64,000 bases of DNA from Lyophyllum atratum (GCA_014905825.1 JACGCN010000003.1:2356001-2420000); one strand, 5' to 3'; counted from the first letter of the stretch, positions 1-11,297 are shown. The notes: generated by a model from the sequence alone, not told the origin. Program-made: numbers and translations.

Positions 1-1034
1 TGGCCGGGGTCGAGGCGAAGTGCAGAGTTCACGTGTTGCGTCGCTTGCGGGAGCTTGCCGCCCAGGAAGAGCACTAAGCCCCGGACCGCGAGGATGTCAG
101 GCGAATTCGGGCTCAGCCGCAGAGCGTCGCTGTACGCACAGATGCATCAGTTTACCCGTAACAACGACACAAGCCGGGGGAGAAGGAAGAACGCTTACTT
201 AGCCGCAGCATTCGCCATATCCCAATTCCCCTTCGCCAACTCCAACTCCACCCTCCACGTCCTCCACTCCGTCGGCACCTCCCCCCCCTCCCCCTCAATC
301 CCCTGCAAACACTTATCCAGCGCCAACCGCGCCAGCCCCCAATTCTTCCTCTTCCTCGCCGCGTCCAGGTTCCGCATGTGCCCCTCCAGCACCTGCACCT
401 TGTCCCTTAGACCTAGCGCACCCGGGTTTCTGGGCTCGATGGTGAGGATGGCGCGGACGGTGGAGAGGGCGGCGGCGGTGGAGCCGAGGGCGAGTTGGCA
501 CCGGCCGAGGCGGAGGAGGGTTTTGGGCTGGGGGGAGGAGGATTGGAAGGAGGCGGCGAGTTGGCAGTCCTCTAGGGCGGGGCGGAATTTTTTGAGCGCC
601 ATGTGCGAGGCGGCGCGGTTGGTGAGGTACGCTGGCTCGGCGGAGTTGAGTTCTGGGGCATGTTTAGATGTGGGTTGGAATTGAAAGGTGTTTGTTTGGG
701 GCTTACCGATGGCTTTGGTATACAAGTCTATAGCTTCGCCGTATCTCGCCGCTTTGAAAGCGACGTTCCCCGCCTCTTTGACCTTCTCCGCACGGGCGAC
801 GGGGTCTTCCTCTACTTCGGGCGTGGGTGAGTCGGCGTGATTTGGAGTGGGCGACGTAGGCGGTGGGGTGCTCGATCCAGCACCCGACCCACCCGCCGCA
901 TCTGGTACGCTAAATTGCCTATCAGTACTCTCGACCTCGTAAGTTCGATTGGGAAAGACGCACCTGGGGGCACCGTTAGGCATGGTGTCTGTGGCAGCCT
1001 TCTTCTTGGAGGCTTTGTTCTTCTTGTTCACCAT
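1..1034 (-). CDS. TPR-repeat co-chaperone (DNAJC7/TTC2-like), 3' part outside the window
   Basis: The start is the ATG at 1034-1032; the N-terminus is Lys/Ser-rich (MVNKKNKASKKK) and a Pro/Ser/Thr-rich linker follows. From about residue 75 there are tetratricopeptide repeats: AEKVKEAGNVAFKAARYGEA, then YLTNRAASHMALKKF, then LLRLGRCQLALGS. An intron at 653-706 joins YTKAI to ELNSAEPAY, and a second at 130-198 leads to an exon with another TPR (SPDILAVRGLVLFLGGKLP). The gene runs off the left edge. This TPR layout is typical of the Hsp70/Hsp90 co-chaperone with TPRs followed by a C-terminal J domain, but the J domain is not visible here, so that assignment is inference. The TPR call is firm. 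Confidence 0.85.
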
Positions 1035-1277
1035 CGGGGTTGGTTAGAGCGGGATATAACAAGATATGAAGGGTATTGCGGCTCCTTTTTTGCTGGGAGT
1101 GGGTGAGGGAGGTGGAGAAATTTGAGAGGTCTACGGGGGCTTGTGATCGAGAAGGTTCGGTCGAAAATTGGCAAGCAATTTCTCGGGACGCAATTTCGGA
1201 ATAAATGGGCGTGGGAGTATTATGAGGTTTGGTTGCAGCCGACACGTTGTAGGGAGGCGGAATGGTGGGAGATGCAT

Positions 1278-1351
1278 GGCCGACTAGCTCAGCTGGTTAG
1301 AGCGTCGTGCTAATAACGCGAAGGTCTTGGGTTCGATCCCCACGTTGGCCA
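1278..1351 (+). tRNA. tRNA-Ile (anticodon AAU), copy 1 of 4
   Basis: This is a 74 nt cloverleaf. The acceptor arms GGCCGAC/GTTGGCC pair with one G-T, the D arm is GCTCAGCTGGTTAGAGC, and the anticodon stem TCGTG/CGCGA encloses CTAATAA, so the anticodon is AAT (read as IAU). The B box is GGTTCGATCC and the discriminator base is A. There is no intron. A T-rich Pol III stop follows within about 30 bp. The sequence is identical to the copies at 3836, 5413 and 22354. Confidence 0.97.
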
Positions 1352-1723
1352 CTATTAAGGAGTACCCGCCAGTTTCTTTTGGTCGGTTTCCTCGGCAATG
1401 TTTTTCTGGACAACGGTAACTTCGTGAACCTGATCACTTCGGATCTCTCGCGTCCATCATACTTTTACTGGTCGTTGGCTTCGACACCCGCAACTCTGTG
1501 GGCTGCATGTCTCGCATTCGTCTTTTTCCTCCTCCCTCCATTCTCTTCTTCAGTCTTCAGAGCTCCCAGCAGCATTTCTTCGCCTTTGTCGATCGACTCG
1601 ACTTTTTGAATGTTGGATAACTTTCGTCCACATTCTTTACTTCTTTAATTCTCGTTCACCGACGCGCTAGCCCGCCAACAACCCAACAATGTTTACATGA
1701 AATCTCCTTGGAGGAAATATCAG
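1352..1723. other. Spacer between tRNA and lipase remnant
   Basis: Pyrimidine-rich sequence. I looked here for the missing 5' exons of the lipase and found no signal peptide or lipase-like coding stretch. Confidence 0.5.
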
Positions 1724-2033
1724 GGTACACCATGGCTTCCAGAAGACCTTCGTCCACGCGGCAGACGGCGTCCTGTCAGGCGTCCAACCTACTTTAGCTA
1801 GCACGGGTGTCAACAAAGTCCTAGTCACAGGACATTCGCTTGGTGAGATTCCCGTATTCTTCCATATCTCGAAGTCCTCATAATCACTTGTGCCAGGCGC
1901 GGCGGTCGCGATAATGGACGCTCTCTTGTTGAAACAGAACCCCGATCCGTCCGTTGAAATCATCACAACACGCTTCGGCCTACCCAGAGGCGGGAACGCC
2001 GCACGGGCGGATTTCATCGACGCCACGGTACGC

Positions 2034-2069
<36 letters not shown>

Positions 2070-2508
2070 ATCCGTTCCTTGATGAGGGGAGTATCAGCTG
2101 GCCGGTACCATGACGCACATCTCCAACCAAAACGACCCCGTGCCGACCCTTGGTTCCTGGAGTACCAGCACCCCGCCGGTGAGGTGCACATTCGAGCTGT
2201 GGGTGCGGATGGGAGCCCGCGGATGTCGTAGCCTGTGCTGGACAAGAGAATGAGGTGAGTCCCCCCTCCTTCCATTTCAATTTTTTATTTCTTTTTCCCC
2301 TGGGGGTCAGCTGTCTCGGACCCGGGCTCTGTAGAACTACTGCTGTGAAGACAATTCGTTGTTCGATGTCAGCGTCGCCAACCATGCCGGTGAGTCCGCT
2401 ATGCCTGCCTACTTTGGTTTCATTGCGCTAATTGAGCACTCGCATGCGCTGTGTAAGGCCCGTACCTTGGGGAATGTATCCTTCGGGGGGAAGTTCTGTC
2501 CACTTTAG
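1724..2508 (+). pseudogene. Class-3 lipase remnant, 5'-truncated and frameshifted
   Basis: Coding traces follow the order of a secreted fungal class-3 (Lipase_3 fold) lipase. They begin with VHHGFQKTFVHAADGVLSG, then the nucleophile elbow VLVTGHSLG at about 1820-1840. After an intron come AAVAIMDALL, LAGTMTHISNQNDPVP, PWFLEYQHPAGEVHI, ADVVACAGQENE, NSLFDVSVANHAG and finally FGGKFCPL with a stop at 2506-2508. The pieces lie in different frames: there are indels near 2150, near 2215 and in the GGGG at about 2470. No signal peptide or first exons are found upstream. The parent gene would have been an extracellular acylglycerol lipase. Three independent frame breaks plus 5' loss make a working gene unlikely. 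Confidence 0.8.
2035..2069 (+). repeat. Poly(C) tract, 35 bases
   Basis: An uninterrupted run of 35 cytosines lies inside what was the third intron of the lipase remnant, between the donor gtacgc at 2029 and the acceptor atcag near 2097. It occupies the pyrimidine-tract side of the intron. Confidence 0.95.
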
Positions 2509-3473
2509 GGAGGCAGTGATGTTCTGTGGGGCTGGTGGGGTATTGTACGGGCTTGACATCTTGTTCGTTCGGATGTGCCTAATCGTGATATGTCACTTGG
2601 GTTGAACTGGGATACCCACTGATGATCGGCGGAAGGATGCGGTTGTGCTTTCAAGCCGTATTGCGCTTGCGTCAGCCTAATTTTAGCCACGCTAAGCCCC
2701 CTTCACGCTGATGAGCTGGGGTATTATCAAAACACCGGTCCTCCCGCGATTACGGTGGGCGCCTGGAGGTGAGCTCCCTCATTATCCCTCCTTTAGAAGC
2801 AAACTTCCCAGGCAGCCTTGTGGAGTCCTCTCATCTCTGCGAATGGACCAAAACACATCATCAATCATTGCAATTGTCACGGCGGCGAACGAAGTGCATA
2901 CGCCCATTCTCACATCATAAGGATAACGCGCTTCCATTACAACCTTAAATTTCTGACACCTCCATGTGCTCACGCAGCAAGAACTCGGGATCGCCCACGC
3001 CTTTGACGCCTGGCTGGAATTCTAGACCCCTGTTCTTCGTCCAGCCTAGAAGCATACTAGAGAAAATCCTCCGAAGCCGCTTCAAGCTTCTCAGCGCTTT
3101 TCGCCCCCTCTTGTTAACCTCTGCGCAAAGAGCGTTAGCTGACACAGTCAAGACAGGAACAAAGGCGTATTCGTCACAGCAGTACCAATACTCGACGTAC
3201 ATTCACGGCGTCTATAAGTGACTATACGACACACCAGATCCCACAACCCACCCCGGTTCCGTCCACCACTGACGATCATGCCTCGGCCCATCCATGATAC
3301 ACATGTATAAAGTACGAAGAACCGGCGTTTAAATATCCCCGGCTCGCGGGGGCGTATTTTTCATGTCGTGTTCGCTTCCGTTCCAACAATAAAAGGCGAC
3401 CGGCTTGGAAGGACGCGAGGTTAGATTTCGCTCCTCACCCACCACATTTACCGACATACGCTGCTGCAGCATC
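2509..3473. other. Non-coding stretch
   Basis: I see no gene. Short open frames are present on both strands but none looks like a known family. TATA-like AT-rich words at about 3305 and 3390 may belong to the small gene that follows. Confidence 0.4.
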
Positions 3474-3758
3474 ATGACGGCAGTCGAACGAAAAGATATA
3501 TTAATTGGCCTCGGGCTCGTCGTGTTTTTCGTCTTTGGAAGAGAAGTCTTCAGCGGTATGTCGCTAACTGCTGTTGGCGAAGCAGTTTGGCTGATGAGGC
3601 ATTGAAGTCGTACCGAGATTATAACGCCACCCGTACGTGGTGCCTCTGCACCTTTTGATTACTTGTTAGCTTGGGTGGACGTGGATATGTTCGTGCATCT
3701 ACTCATTGCGTCGCTCGGCGTCCTCCGATGCGTACTGACACCAGCCCAGTGCCAGTGA
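3474..3758 (+). CDS. Possible small two-helix membrane protein (56 aa)
   Basis: The ATG at 3474 opens MTAVERKDILIGLGLVVFFV, a short polar head followed by a strong hydrophobic helix. A donor (gtatgt) lies at 3556 and an acceptor (ttag) ends at 3669. Splicing there keeps the frame and adds a second hydrophobic stretch, FVHLLIASLGVLRCVL, with a stop at 3756-3758. The two exons total 171 nt. I recognise no family. The intron, at 114 bp, is longer than most in the window. The call rests only on the splice signals and the paired helices, so it could be a chance frame. Confidence 0.3.
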
Positions 3759-3835
3759 CCCGGTGCTCAATTGACCATGGTCGGGAATATGCCTACATTA
3801 TTGCCGAATCGGATGATGATGACATGCAATCCATC

Positions 3836-3909
3836 GGCCGACTAGCTCAGCTGGTTAGAGCGTCGTGCTAATAACGCGAAGGTCTTGGGTTCGATCCCCA
3901 CGTTGGCCA
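3836..3909 (+). tRNA. tRNA-Ile (anticodon AAU), copy 2 of 4
   Basis: Base-for-base identical to the copy at 1278, with the same anticodon loop CTAATAA. A TTTTT Pol III stop lies at about 3940. The flanks show no similarity to the other copies. Confidence 0.97.
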
Positions 3910-4673
3910 TAAGTATATGGACCGTGACAACAATGTTTTTGAAATTTTGGAAATGTGTATCAAACTTCTGAGTTTGTTGTGATTCATGAGGATGATATAA
4001 TTGCGGAGACGGACTTGTCAGTGGTCACTTTACTATCAAACATTTGACTCTTGAGTTTGTTGTGAAGATGATATAATTGCAGAAACGGAGTTGATACATT
4101 GAGTACTGCGATGGTGGATGTGCATATGGGAAGACCTGTATAAATAGTGGATACCTGATCCTAATTAACAGCAGAAAGGTTGGATACGTAGGGGTGAGTT
4201 GTAATAAGATATGCATGGACTTCATGATCCTAGAAAAAAGAAAAAAGAAACAGTGGGCTTGAGACTGAGCCGCGCCTCAATGACTCAATTCTCCTTCATC
4301 TCTTCATCTATCCTAAGCCCCTCGCTAAGGGAGAACCCCCTTTCGCGCCCCCTCACGTTACGCGTGGCATGCGGCACAAACTCTGAAGAAAACGACCGAA
4401 CCGCGAGCGGAGGACGCATCTCGCCGTTCATGTTTGCATGAGTCGCATCGAGCGGCATGCAGTGTGCGGGGCTCTGTGGGAACGAACCGGCGAGAGGAGC
4501 CGTATGCGGACCAGACCACGATAGGGCGGCAGGCGACAAGAGGAATGTAGGAAGGGCAGGGAGCGGCGCCGTCGGGGGTGGAGCGGGAGCAGGGACCGAA
4601 ACAAGGCGTCGCACACCCCGACGAGGACTAGTGCAAAATTTATTTTTAGAAAAACGTCAAAAAACATAATGGA
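3910..4673. other. Non-coding stretch with a short internal repeat
   Basis: AT-rich. The phrase 'gagtttgttgtga' followed by 'gatgatataattgc' occurs twice, at about 3970-4005 and 4052-4082. Open frames at 4285-4667 on the minus strand look like chance arginine/proline-rich readings. I support no gene. Confidence 0.4.
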
Positions 4674-5231
4674 TTAGGGGTTGGCCCACCGGAGAGCTGC
4701 GCCAACGCTGCCACTGCGCATTCTGCCCACGAGACTGGTGGCCTCGGACGCCACGTTGCCCATTCCGATTTTTCCGTATGCATCGGTTTGGGCTCCGGTG
4801 CTTAGGCTGCCGCTCCTGGAGCGTGATGGGCTGGGGAGGTGCATTTGGAGCTGGAGAGCTGCGCCGGCGGTTCTGGTGGGGGAGCGAATGGAGTTCATGG
4901 GCGATGTGGCGACTGTCAGGCTTGAACGGCGTTTGCGGAGGCGGGGCTGAGGGTGTGTGGTGGTTGTAGCGGTGTGGGATGTTGTACAGACGTTCGAGCT
5001 ACCGCTTGAGCCCGAGCTGGACGTAGAAAGCGGTCGGTCGGGAGTGGGTGTGATTTCCCTGTCCCCGTCCAATTCGATATCGCTGTCTGGCAATGGGGAC
5101 GAGGGGGAAGCTGGAGACGGGTTGTCGTAGTAAGGATAGGAGTCCTTGTTCAGCACGTCGTAGTAGCTGGCGTATGAGGCGTGATGCGGTGCAAGCAGAC
5201 CGGAGGAGAAAAACGCAGAGTAGGTCGTCAT
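4674..5231 (-). CDS. Serine-rich low-complexity protein (185 aa), unknown function
   Basis: A single exon. I chose the ATG at 5231 (MTTYSAFFSSGLLAPHHASY) because the in-frame sequence upstream looks like 5'UTR. The N-terminus has tyrosine clusters (ASYASYYDV, YPYYDN). It is followed by an acidic Pro/Ser stretch, a Ser/Thr tract, a basic patch (RLRKRRSS) and several SPxR/RSRSGS-like sites that could be phosphorylated. The C-terminus is RSGSVGAALRWANP. There is no membrane segment and no recognised domain. The steady reading frame, sensible composition and clean start support a real gene, probably an intrinsically disordered nuclear or signalling protein, but that role is a guess. Confidence 0.6.
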   Translation of the reverse strand: MTTYSAFFSSGLLAPHHASYASYYDVLNKDSYPYYDNPSPASPSSPLPDSDIELDGDREITPTPDRPLSTSSSGSSGSSNVCTTSHTATTTTHPQPRLRKRRSSLTVATSPMNSIRSPTRTAGAALQLQMHLPSPSRSRSGSLSTGAQTDAYGKIGMGNVASEATSLVGRMRSGSVGAALRWANP

Positions 5232-5412
5232 CGTAAGGTGAATAGTACAAAAGTCCAATGGGAAAGAAAAAAGTCGGAGCGGCCTGTGGCTGGTTGAAGC
5301 AACGCCTAAATGTAGGGCCGCAAGTTGCAACGCGATATGAACCTTACATAACAGGTTGCGACCATAACAACGCGTACACAAGCACCAACAAAAGGGAAAT
5401 AAACCAGGCTCA

Positions 5413-5486
5413 TGGCCAACGTGGGGATCGAACCCAAGACCTTCGCGTTATTAGCACGACGCTCTAACCAGCTGAGCTAGTCGGCC
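5413..5486 (-). tRNA. tRNA-Ile (anticodon AAU), copy 3 of 4
   Basis: The reverse complement is identical to the three plus-strand copies. A TTTT run lies about 25 bp downstream on the minus strand. Confidence 0.97.
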
Positions 5487-5929
5487 AGACAACATACAAA
5501 TTGAAGGAAGTCACTGAATACGCGAAGCAAGAGCAATGATCTTGTTAAGCTGTTACCACCAGCATGTACAGGCTGCACGACATAGCGAAGCCTACCTCAC
5601 TGCTACAGCTTAGCAGACGTACCGGTCGTGACATCGTCGACAACAAGCCCCTCGTCACTTTGAACCTTTTGTTGATTTTTACATCCCACTCAGCCTTCAG
5701 GAGCTCACCCCGATTCACTGTGGCCCGAGATCTAAGGTCCACGAAGGTTTCCGCCGTGGACCTGTCCAGACTGTAGTGAATTGAATGTATCAGATCCCTT
5801 GTTCCTCCGTCGCGAAGTCTCATGCTCCATTCTAACGCATGTGACAAAGTAATCCATCTATGAAATCCTCGTTAAGATGATGATACAGTATAATTCAGGG
5901 TTTAGTGAGTTATGCTTTTCGATTTCCTC
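5487..5929. other. Spacer between tRNA and BPL1 3' end
   Basis: No gene seen. It would contain the BPL1 3'UTR on the minus strand. Confidence 0.4.
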
Positions 5930-8018
5930 CTAAGCTTTAGACTTGATCAAACCTGCCATGATGTCAAAGCTGTTTCCATCCGGTTGGAGATCGATATAGC
6001 CTTCTGCCACAGAAGACCATCCTGTTCTTTCCGGCATAGTGCGCAGAAGCCCATGATCAGGAGTTATGCCCGTAATGCGGACGAGCTGGTGAGGGGAGAC
6101 CGTGGTGAGTGTCACTAGTTGATCTCTGCGGTATGAAACAACGGGGGGGTATAGTTAGTACGACTCGACTGAGGTAAGGGAAATGACGAACGAGTGAAGC
6201 CATCTCTCGAGGTACAGATCCATGAAGGAGTCAAACGATCCACGCTCTTGGACGAACGTGCCCCACATCTTGTCGAACCTGGCTAGGATATTCGCGACAG
6301 TCTTCTCTAGCATAAGAGACTTCCGTTCGTCCTGCGACAAGAGCTGTGCAAGCGAGAATATTGGCGCGGCGTTGAGGACATTCAGGCCACATCCTAAAGC
6401 AAAGATACCTCAGGTCCAGAACCCGCACGATCTATAAAGACTACTTTACCTATAACGATATCAATGTTCCCGCCGGCAAAATTCGTGTTGACCAAGATAC
6501 CGCCGATCTTCTTGCGCTCTCCTTCGACGACGGCATATATGTCGTTAGGCCATTTCAGGCGAACGTGGTTCCCCCGCTTTCCAAGAACACTTTCATCGCG
6601 GCACGCTTCAACTACGGCTAACGCGAAGAGATACTGGACGAAGACGAGCTTGCTGGCTGGGAATGAGGAAAGAGAAACCCGGAGCAAAACAGAGAACTGG
6701 AGACAGCCTGATGGCGAAAGCCAGATATTCGACCCGCGACCCCGGCCTGCGAGTTGGTACGACGCGAGAGATACCAGCGGGGATGGGAGACGTGATAGAA
6801 GGCGAGGATTTCTACGTCATAATCAGTACGAATCACAGAAGGAAACATCCTAGAAAATGCTTACTTATCTAGCATAGTTTGTGTGCTTGTTACGACTTCC
6901 CCATAAAGTAAAGCCTCCCCGCAGCCCCATGACTCTGGAGTGTCGCGGCATCCCTGCGTTGCGCGCGCCGTAGAGAGAGTATCGTAATATAGACCTAGGT
7001 CAAATAAGGGGGTCAAATCGCGACCCGGGAGCGCATCGGGGCACACAATGATATGCTTCGGCTGCCACTGAGCGGGGTCGTTCGGGGCGCTGGTATCTTC
7101 ACGAGCTTGCTTTAATAGATCTGAGCCTGAGGCGAGGTCGTGGAAGTGGAATGTATCATTTTCATCTTTGAAGACGCTCAGCTGAGAGCCCGAAGATGGA
7201 GCGGCGATTTGATCTGCAATGATAGGGACAATGGCCGTCTTTGTGGGGTTTGATACGAGAAACTGAGGGTGTGGGCGCGATACGGGGTGCTCCTCCTCGG
7301 AAGGAAGTCGTAAGGATAATGCAACTAAGGTTTTCTTGACAAGGTCGAGGCGGCGTCTCTCTCCTGTAGCTACCGCTGTGGTCGTAGCTACAGTCGATAC
7401 GACGGTCGACGAATCTTCCTTGAGAGGTGTTTCGACATTCGGAGACCAGACGGCAATCCTTCCGGCTCCAACCTCGCATTTCATGCCAGCGATGGAGCCC
7501 TCAACACCTTCTCCGGAAAATCTCGCCAGAACAGTGATGTTCTTTTCTCCATCGAACCCACTGAACGCATCCGTTCTGCCACCGTAAATCCCTTCGACCA
7601 GCTCGTTCTCAGATGTCTGCAGTATAGATAATTTCGTTGGAGGCTCCTCGTTTCCGTGGGTTAGGTAGATATATTTTCCCGCAGATTTATCAAAAAAGCC
7701 TAACAGGACATCCTTGGAGATGCTGGCAGCGCCATCTTGATCACGAGAGGAGCAGATCGCGCCGGTCCCAAAGCCAAGTAACGACCCTCCAGATTCCACG
7801 TACTCTTTAATTACAGCGGACGAGCCTGGTTGAAGCCGACCACGGCAGTGGGGAACGACGAGGAGAGCACATGAGGTTTTCCAGGGTTGTGAATTTAAGG
7901 CTTGCAGAGCGATTGTCTGAATGGAGTACTGGGGCAGGAGAATGGATCGTAGAGTAGCCAGGGAGTGTGCCACAGAAGTTTGGAGGACTTCAGGTCCTGC
8001 GTAGACGAGTACGTTCAT
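5930..8018 (-). CDS. BPL1: Biotin-[acetyl-CoA-carboxylase/pyruvate carboxylase] ligase
   Basis: This enzyme activates biotin to biotinyl-AMP and attaches it to a lysine of carboxylases in the cytosol. The start MNVLVYAGPEVLQ (ATG 8018) opens the long glutamine-amidotransferase-like N-terminal domain of eukaryotic BPLs (LLVVPHCRGR, GGSLLGFGTGAICSS). After TSTQTML comes the catalytic domain with the biotinyl-AMP loop GRGRGSNIW, then KWPNDIY and KIGGILVN, whose lysines contact biotin and ATP. The C-terminal SH3-like cap reads LVRITGITPDHGLL and ends in GLIKSKA with a stop at 5930. Introns include one with a textbook tactaac branch point near 6155. The order and spacing of domains match a full-length fungal BPL. 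It shares a 326 bp upstream region with the divergent P450. Confidence 0.93.
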
Positions 8019-8344
8019 TGTAGGTGCTTTCCAAGATATCAGATACGAATCAGATCTTGATCTGGCTAGTCCGTGAGAGTTCTTATTTTTACTTGTTTTC
8101 ACCAACTCGTCATCAGCATCGCTTTAGTGGCTTCAGCAACTACATGACCACATCCTGGGAGCGCAGAGCCTCACCGAGTCTACGGACGAACATTTAGGCG
8201 TAAAGACACCGAAAAGGGAGCTTGGGAGTCAATCGGGGCTTACTTCGGCCGGCATTTTCGTTTGTCAGCTACTGCCAGGCCTCTCCCATGAATCGCACCC
8301 ATGTCGGAGTCTTTTGATTGCCCTGCGCTTTATCGAACACCACC
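8019..8344. promoter_or_regulatory. Shared divergent upstream region of BPL1 and P450
   Basis: 326 bp between two start codons that point away from each other. I see no clear TATA element on either side. The P450 start has a good context (caccATGtc). Confidence 0.4.
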
Positions 8345-10764
8345 ATGTCGTTCTCTATATCCTTGCAGCACAGACTACCCCAGGTCGTATCTTTGAGTTC
8401 CGCGGTCATGATTCCTACATGCCTTGCGTTAGTTCTGTACTTGGTGATGAAGTGGATGTCTCTGCGTATGTCTATGCCTCCCGGCCCCTTGGGCATCCCA
8501 TTCGTTGGAAATCGACACCAACTTCCCGCAATCAAACCATGGCGTAAGTTTGCAGAATGGAACAAGCAATACGGTAGGCGGCCTTTTCAGAGACGACAGC
8601 GCCGCATACCAAGACGAGATCACTTTATAGGACCAGTTGTCTCTATATTTCTAGGATCTACCCCCGTCATTGGTAAGTCGCACAGTCCCCATGTGCGTGC
8701 TGACATTGTGACGCTTTCGAAGTTCTTGGTACCGCTCAGGCTGCGTGGGATCTCCTGGAGAAACGCTCGGACATTTACTCCAGCCGCCCTCGATTTATCG
8801 TTGCGTACGTCCAGTGATTTTCACTTTTCATGAAGCTGACGTTCTGTAGCGGAGAGATTCTCTCGGACAACAAACGTGGGCTTATGCTTCCCAACAATGA
8901 ACCTTGGCGCAAATGGCGTAAAGTGGGTATCCGTAATCATCCTCTTCTGCCGTTAGTCAGAATGCGTCGCCAGGTCCTTCATTCTGGTTTCCATGCTCGA
9001 CGAGCAGAAACCTACAAAGATATTCAGTCTTTGGAGTCGAAGATCATGCTGGAGCAGATCCTGCACGATCCTAAGCATTATGAAAGGCATCTCCAGAGGT
9101 GCGTTGACACCACTCAATTTCTGGAATATAGTTCAAGATCGCACAATAGATACGCAGCAAGTGTTGTCACTTCAGTGAGTTATGGTCGAAGAGTTGACAG
9201 TGTCGACGAATGGGTCGTGAAGGAAAATATGGACGCTATGGATTGTCAGTGAAGCTAGATGTTGCATCGCACTTGCGTCTAACATCCTTTTTCTTTCTCT
9301 AAATCACCAGACCTGACGAGGTCTGTATTTATAATTCCTAATCGAACCTATCCTCATTCATATCGCATACCTCTAGTGTCAAGTGAGTTTACGATATCAC
9401 ATGATTTCTGGCCCTCATTTCGATCTAGTATTCCTGGAAAATATCTCGTCGAATCTTGGCCTTGGCTTTTAAACCTGCCGGTAAGGATGCTTCAAGGATG
9501 CTGGACTAGTACTCATGCGTCTTCCCCGCAGCGTTCCCTTCAATGGTTTCGTCGAGAGCCTGAAGAACGTCGAGAGAGGGATATTGCCTTTCTCATGCAT
9601 CTCTTCAACGATGTAAAAACCCGGATGCAAGACGGCACTGCTCCCGATTGCCTTACATCGCAAACGATATCGAACCAAGCTGAGAGCGGCATGACTGACG
9701 TAGAAGTAGCTTACGCCGTCTCGAGCCCTTTTGGTGCAGGCATTGAAACAGTAAGTCTCTTCCCAGCAGATCTCCGCCCTGATTAATGGCCATGTAGACC
9801 GCTGGCACTTTGACAACATTTATTCGTAAGCTGCGAACCTCGTTCAAGGGATTTGATTTACTATCAGAGCTTCAGTTGCCATGCTTCACTTTCCGTCTGT
9901 TATGAGAAAGGCCCAGGCAGAGCTTGACCGCGTTGTCGGTTTCGACAGGATGCCTGAGTTTGACGACCAAGAGAGTCTTCCGTACATAAAGGCCATTGTA
10001 AATGAGACACTGAGGTAAGTCGTATCGAACTCAATTTTCTACGGCGTGTGTATAATGTGGCTTAAGGTGGCGACCAGTTGCTGTGTTGGGTGGTAGTCCA
10101 CACGCAGTCACAGCAGACGACGAGTACAACAAAATGTTTGTCTTCTTCACATTACACGTATCGAATCTACTGACTACATCGTCTCAGGTTCATTCCCGCA
10201 GGGTCCACCGTGTTCGCGAACCTTTTGTAAGTCGTTGAGCCGCCCAACAGGCTTTGTGCTCAAGGAACCTTCCTTAGCGGTATCATGCATGACCCAGGTA
10301 TGGCCAATACCAGATCGGTTCGTTGAGTTCCCATCCTCAGGCATGATCGTAGTGATGTTCCCCTCTCCTGACGACTTTCGGCCTGAGCGCTTTTTGGAAA
10401 CCTCCGAACCCCGCATGAAGACCTTTGAACTTCCTTTTGGATTCGGGCGCAGGATCTGCCCTGGCATGCACTTGGCGTTGAATTCCCTTTTCATGAATGT
10501 ATCGCGCATTCTCTGGGCATTCGATATCCTTCCGGCTGTCGATAAGGACGGTAACGAAGTCAAGCCAGGTAAGCTTTATTGGTTGACATTGTTCGTAACT
10601 CAATATCTTTCTACCGATCTGCAGATTCTCGGCACTTCACAAACGGGTTCAACTCACGGCCAGTTAGCTTCGATTGCAGGCTTATTCCACGATCTGAAAA
10701 GGTTTCCGCTTGCGTTGAAGAAGAATATAAGGCTGCCATTACCAGGCTAGAAAGCTGGCAGTGA
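8345..10764 (+). CDS. Cytochrome P450 monooxygenase (class E), many short exons
   Basis: An N-terminal membrane anchor (MIPTCLALVLYLVMKW) is followed by the proline hinge PPGPLGIPFVGN, then the helix-C motif WRKWRK. The I-helix reads SSPFGAGIETTAGTL, the K-helix ExxR is NETLRW, and the PERF motif is FRPERF. The heme loop is FGFGRRICPG, with the axial Cys, and the stop is at 10762-10764. All diagnostic motifs are present, so the gene looks functional. It resembles the O-methylsterigmatocystin-oxidoreductase-like P450s that are abundant in Agaricomycetes; the substrate is unknown. Two micro-exons, 9311-9320 (10 nt) and 9377-9382 (6 nt), are needed to give DYLTSVNIPGKY in frame, and a 20 nt exon lies at 10278-10297. 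One acceptor near 9870 (cagag|CT) was picked for frame. Confidence 0.88.
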
Positions 10765-11297
10765 GGTCATGAAGTCTCGTTGGTAAATATGTAATCCTGA
10801 ATGTGACTGCTTTATCATTGTCTATATTGAAGCACCACTTTACACTCAAGGAGGTATGACCACAACCGAGGCGTTCCGAGGTGTATGTCGAGGAGACATG
10901 GTATTGACACATTAAGGTGAATTGTGGGGACTGTTGCATGAGGAATTACAAGCCATTAGTAGCTGCGAACGCAATTTCGTCGTCTCCACCTGCCACACCC
11001 CCGCCTAAACATACTCCTAACAACATTCAAAAGTCTGGCCTTTTGCATTTTCTTTCAGCTACATCGGTCAAAACGTTACCAAGCCGGACAAGCATACATT
11101 AAAGGGCAAGCCACCGATGGTGCGTTATGTAGTAAATGACTCGGATTCGGGTAGCATCTGAAGAGCCTGAGACCCAAGCCTATCTGTAATGGAGTTGATT
11201 ACCAGAACGTCTAATAGAATACCGGGGATAATAAATATAGAGAGCAATATAGCAAACATAGGAAACTGCGTCTTCCACCGTCACACAATACAAGATT
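10765..11297. other. Spacer between convergent P450 and VPS10 3' ends
   Basis: Convergent 3' ends meet here. I see no further coding sequence. Confidence 0.4.

Noticed and set aside
55..684. 209-codon open frame on the plus strand
   Set aside because: Lies antisense to the TPR gene, whose protein and introns are clear; a shadow frame.
2505..3221. Short frames after the lipase remnant
   Set aside because: One stretch (near 2715-2765) reads like a protein fragment (NTGPPAITVGAW), but nothing around it extends the match.
4285..4667. Overlapping Arg/Pro-rich frames on both strands
   Set aside because: Composition looks like chance reading of GC-rich sequence and no splice partners are seen.
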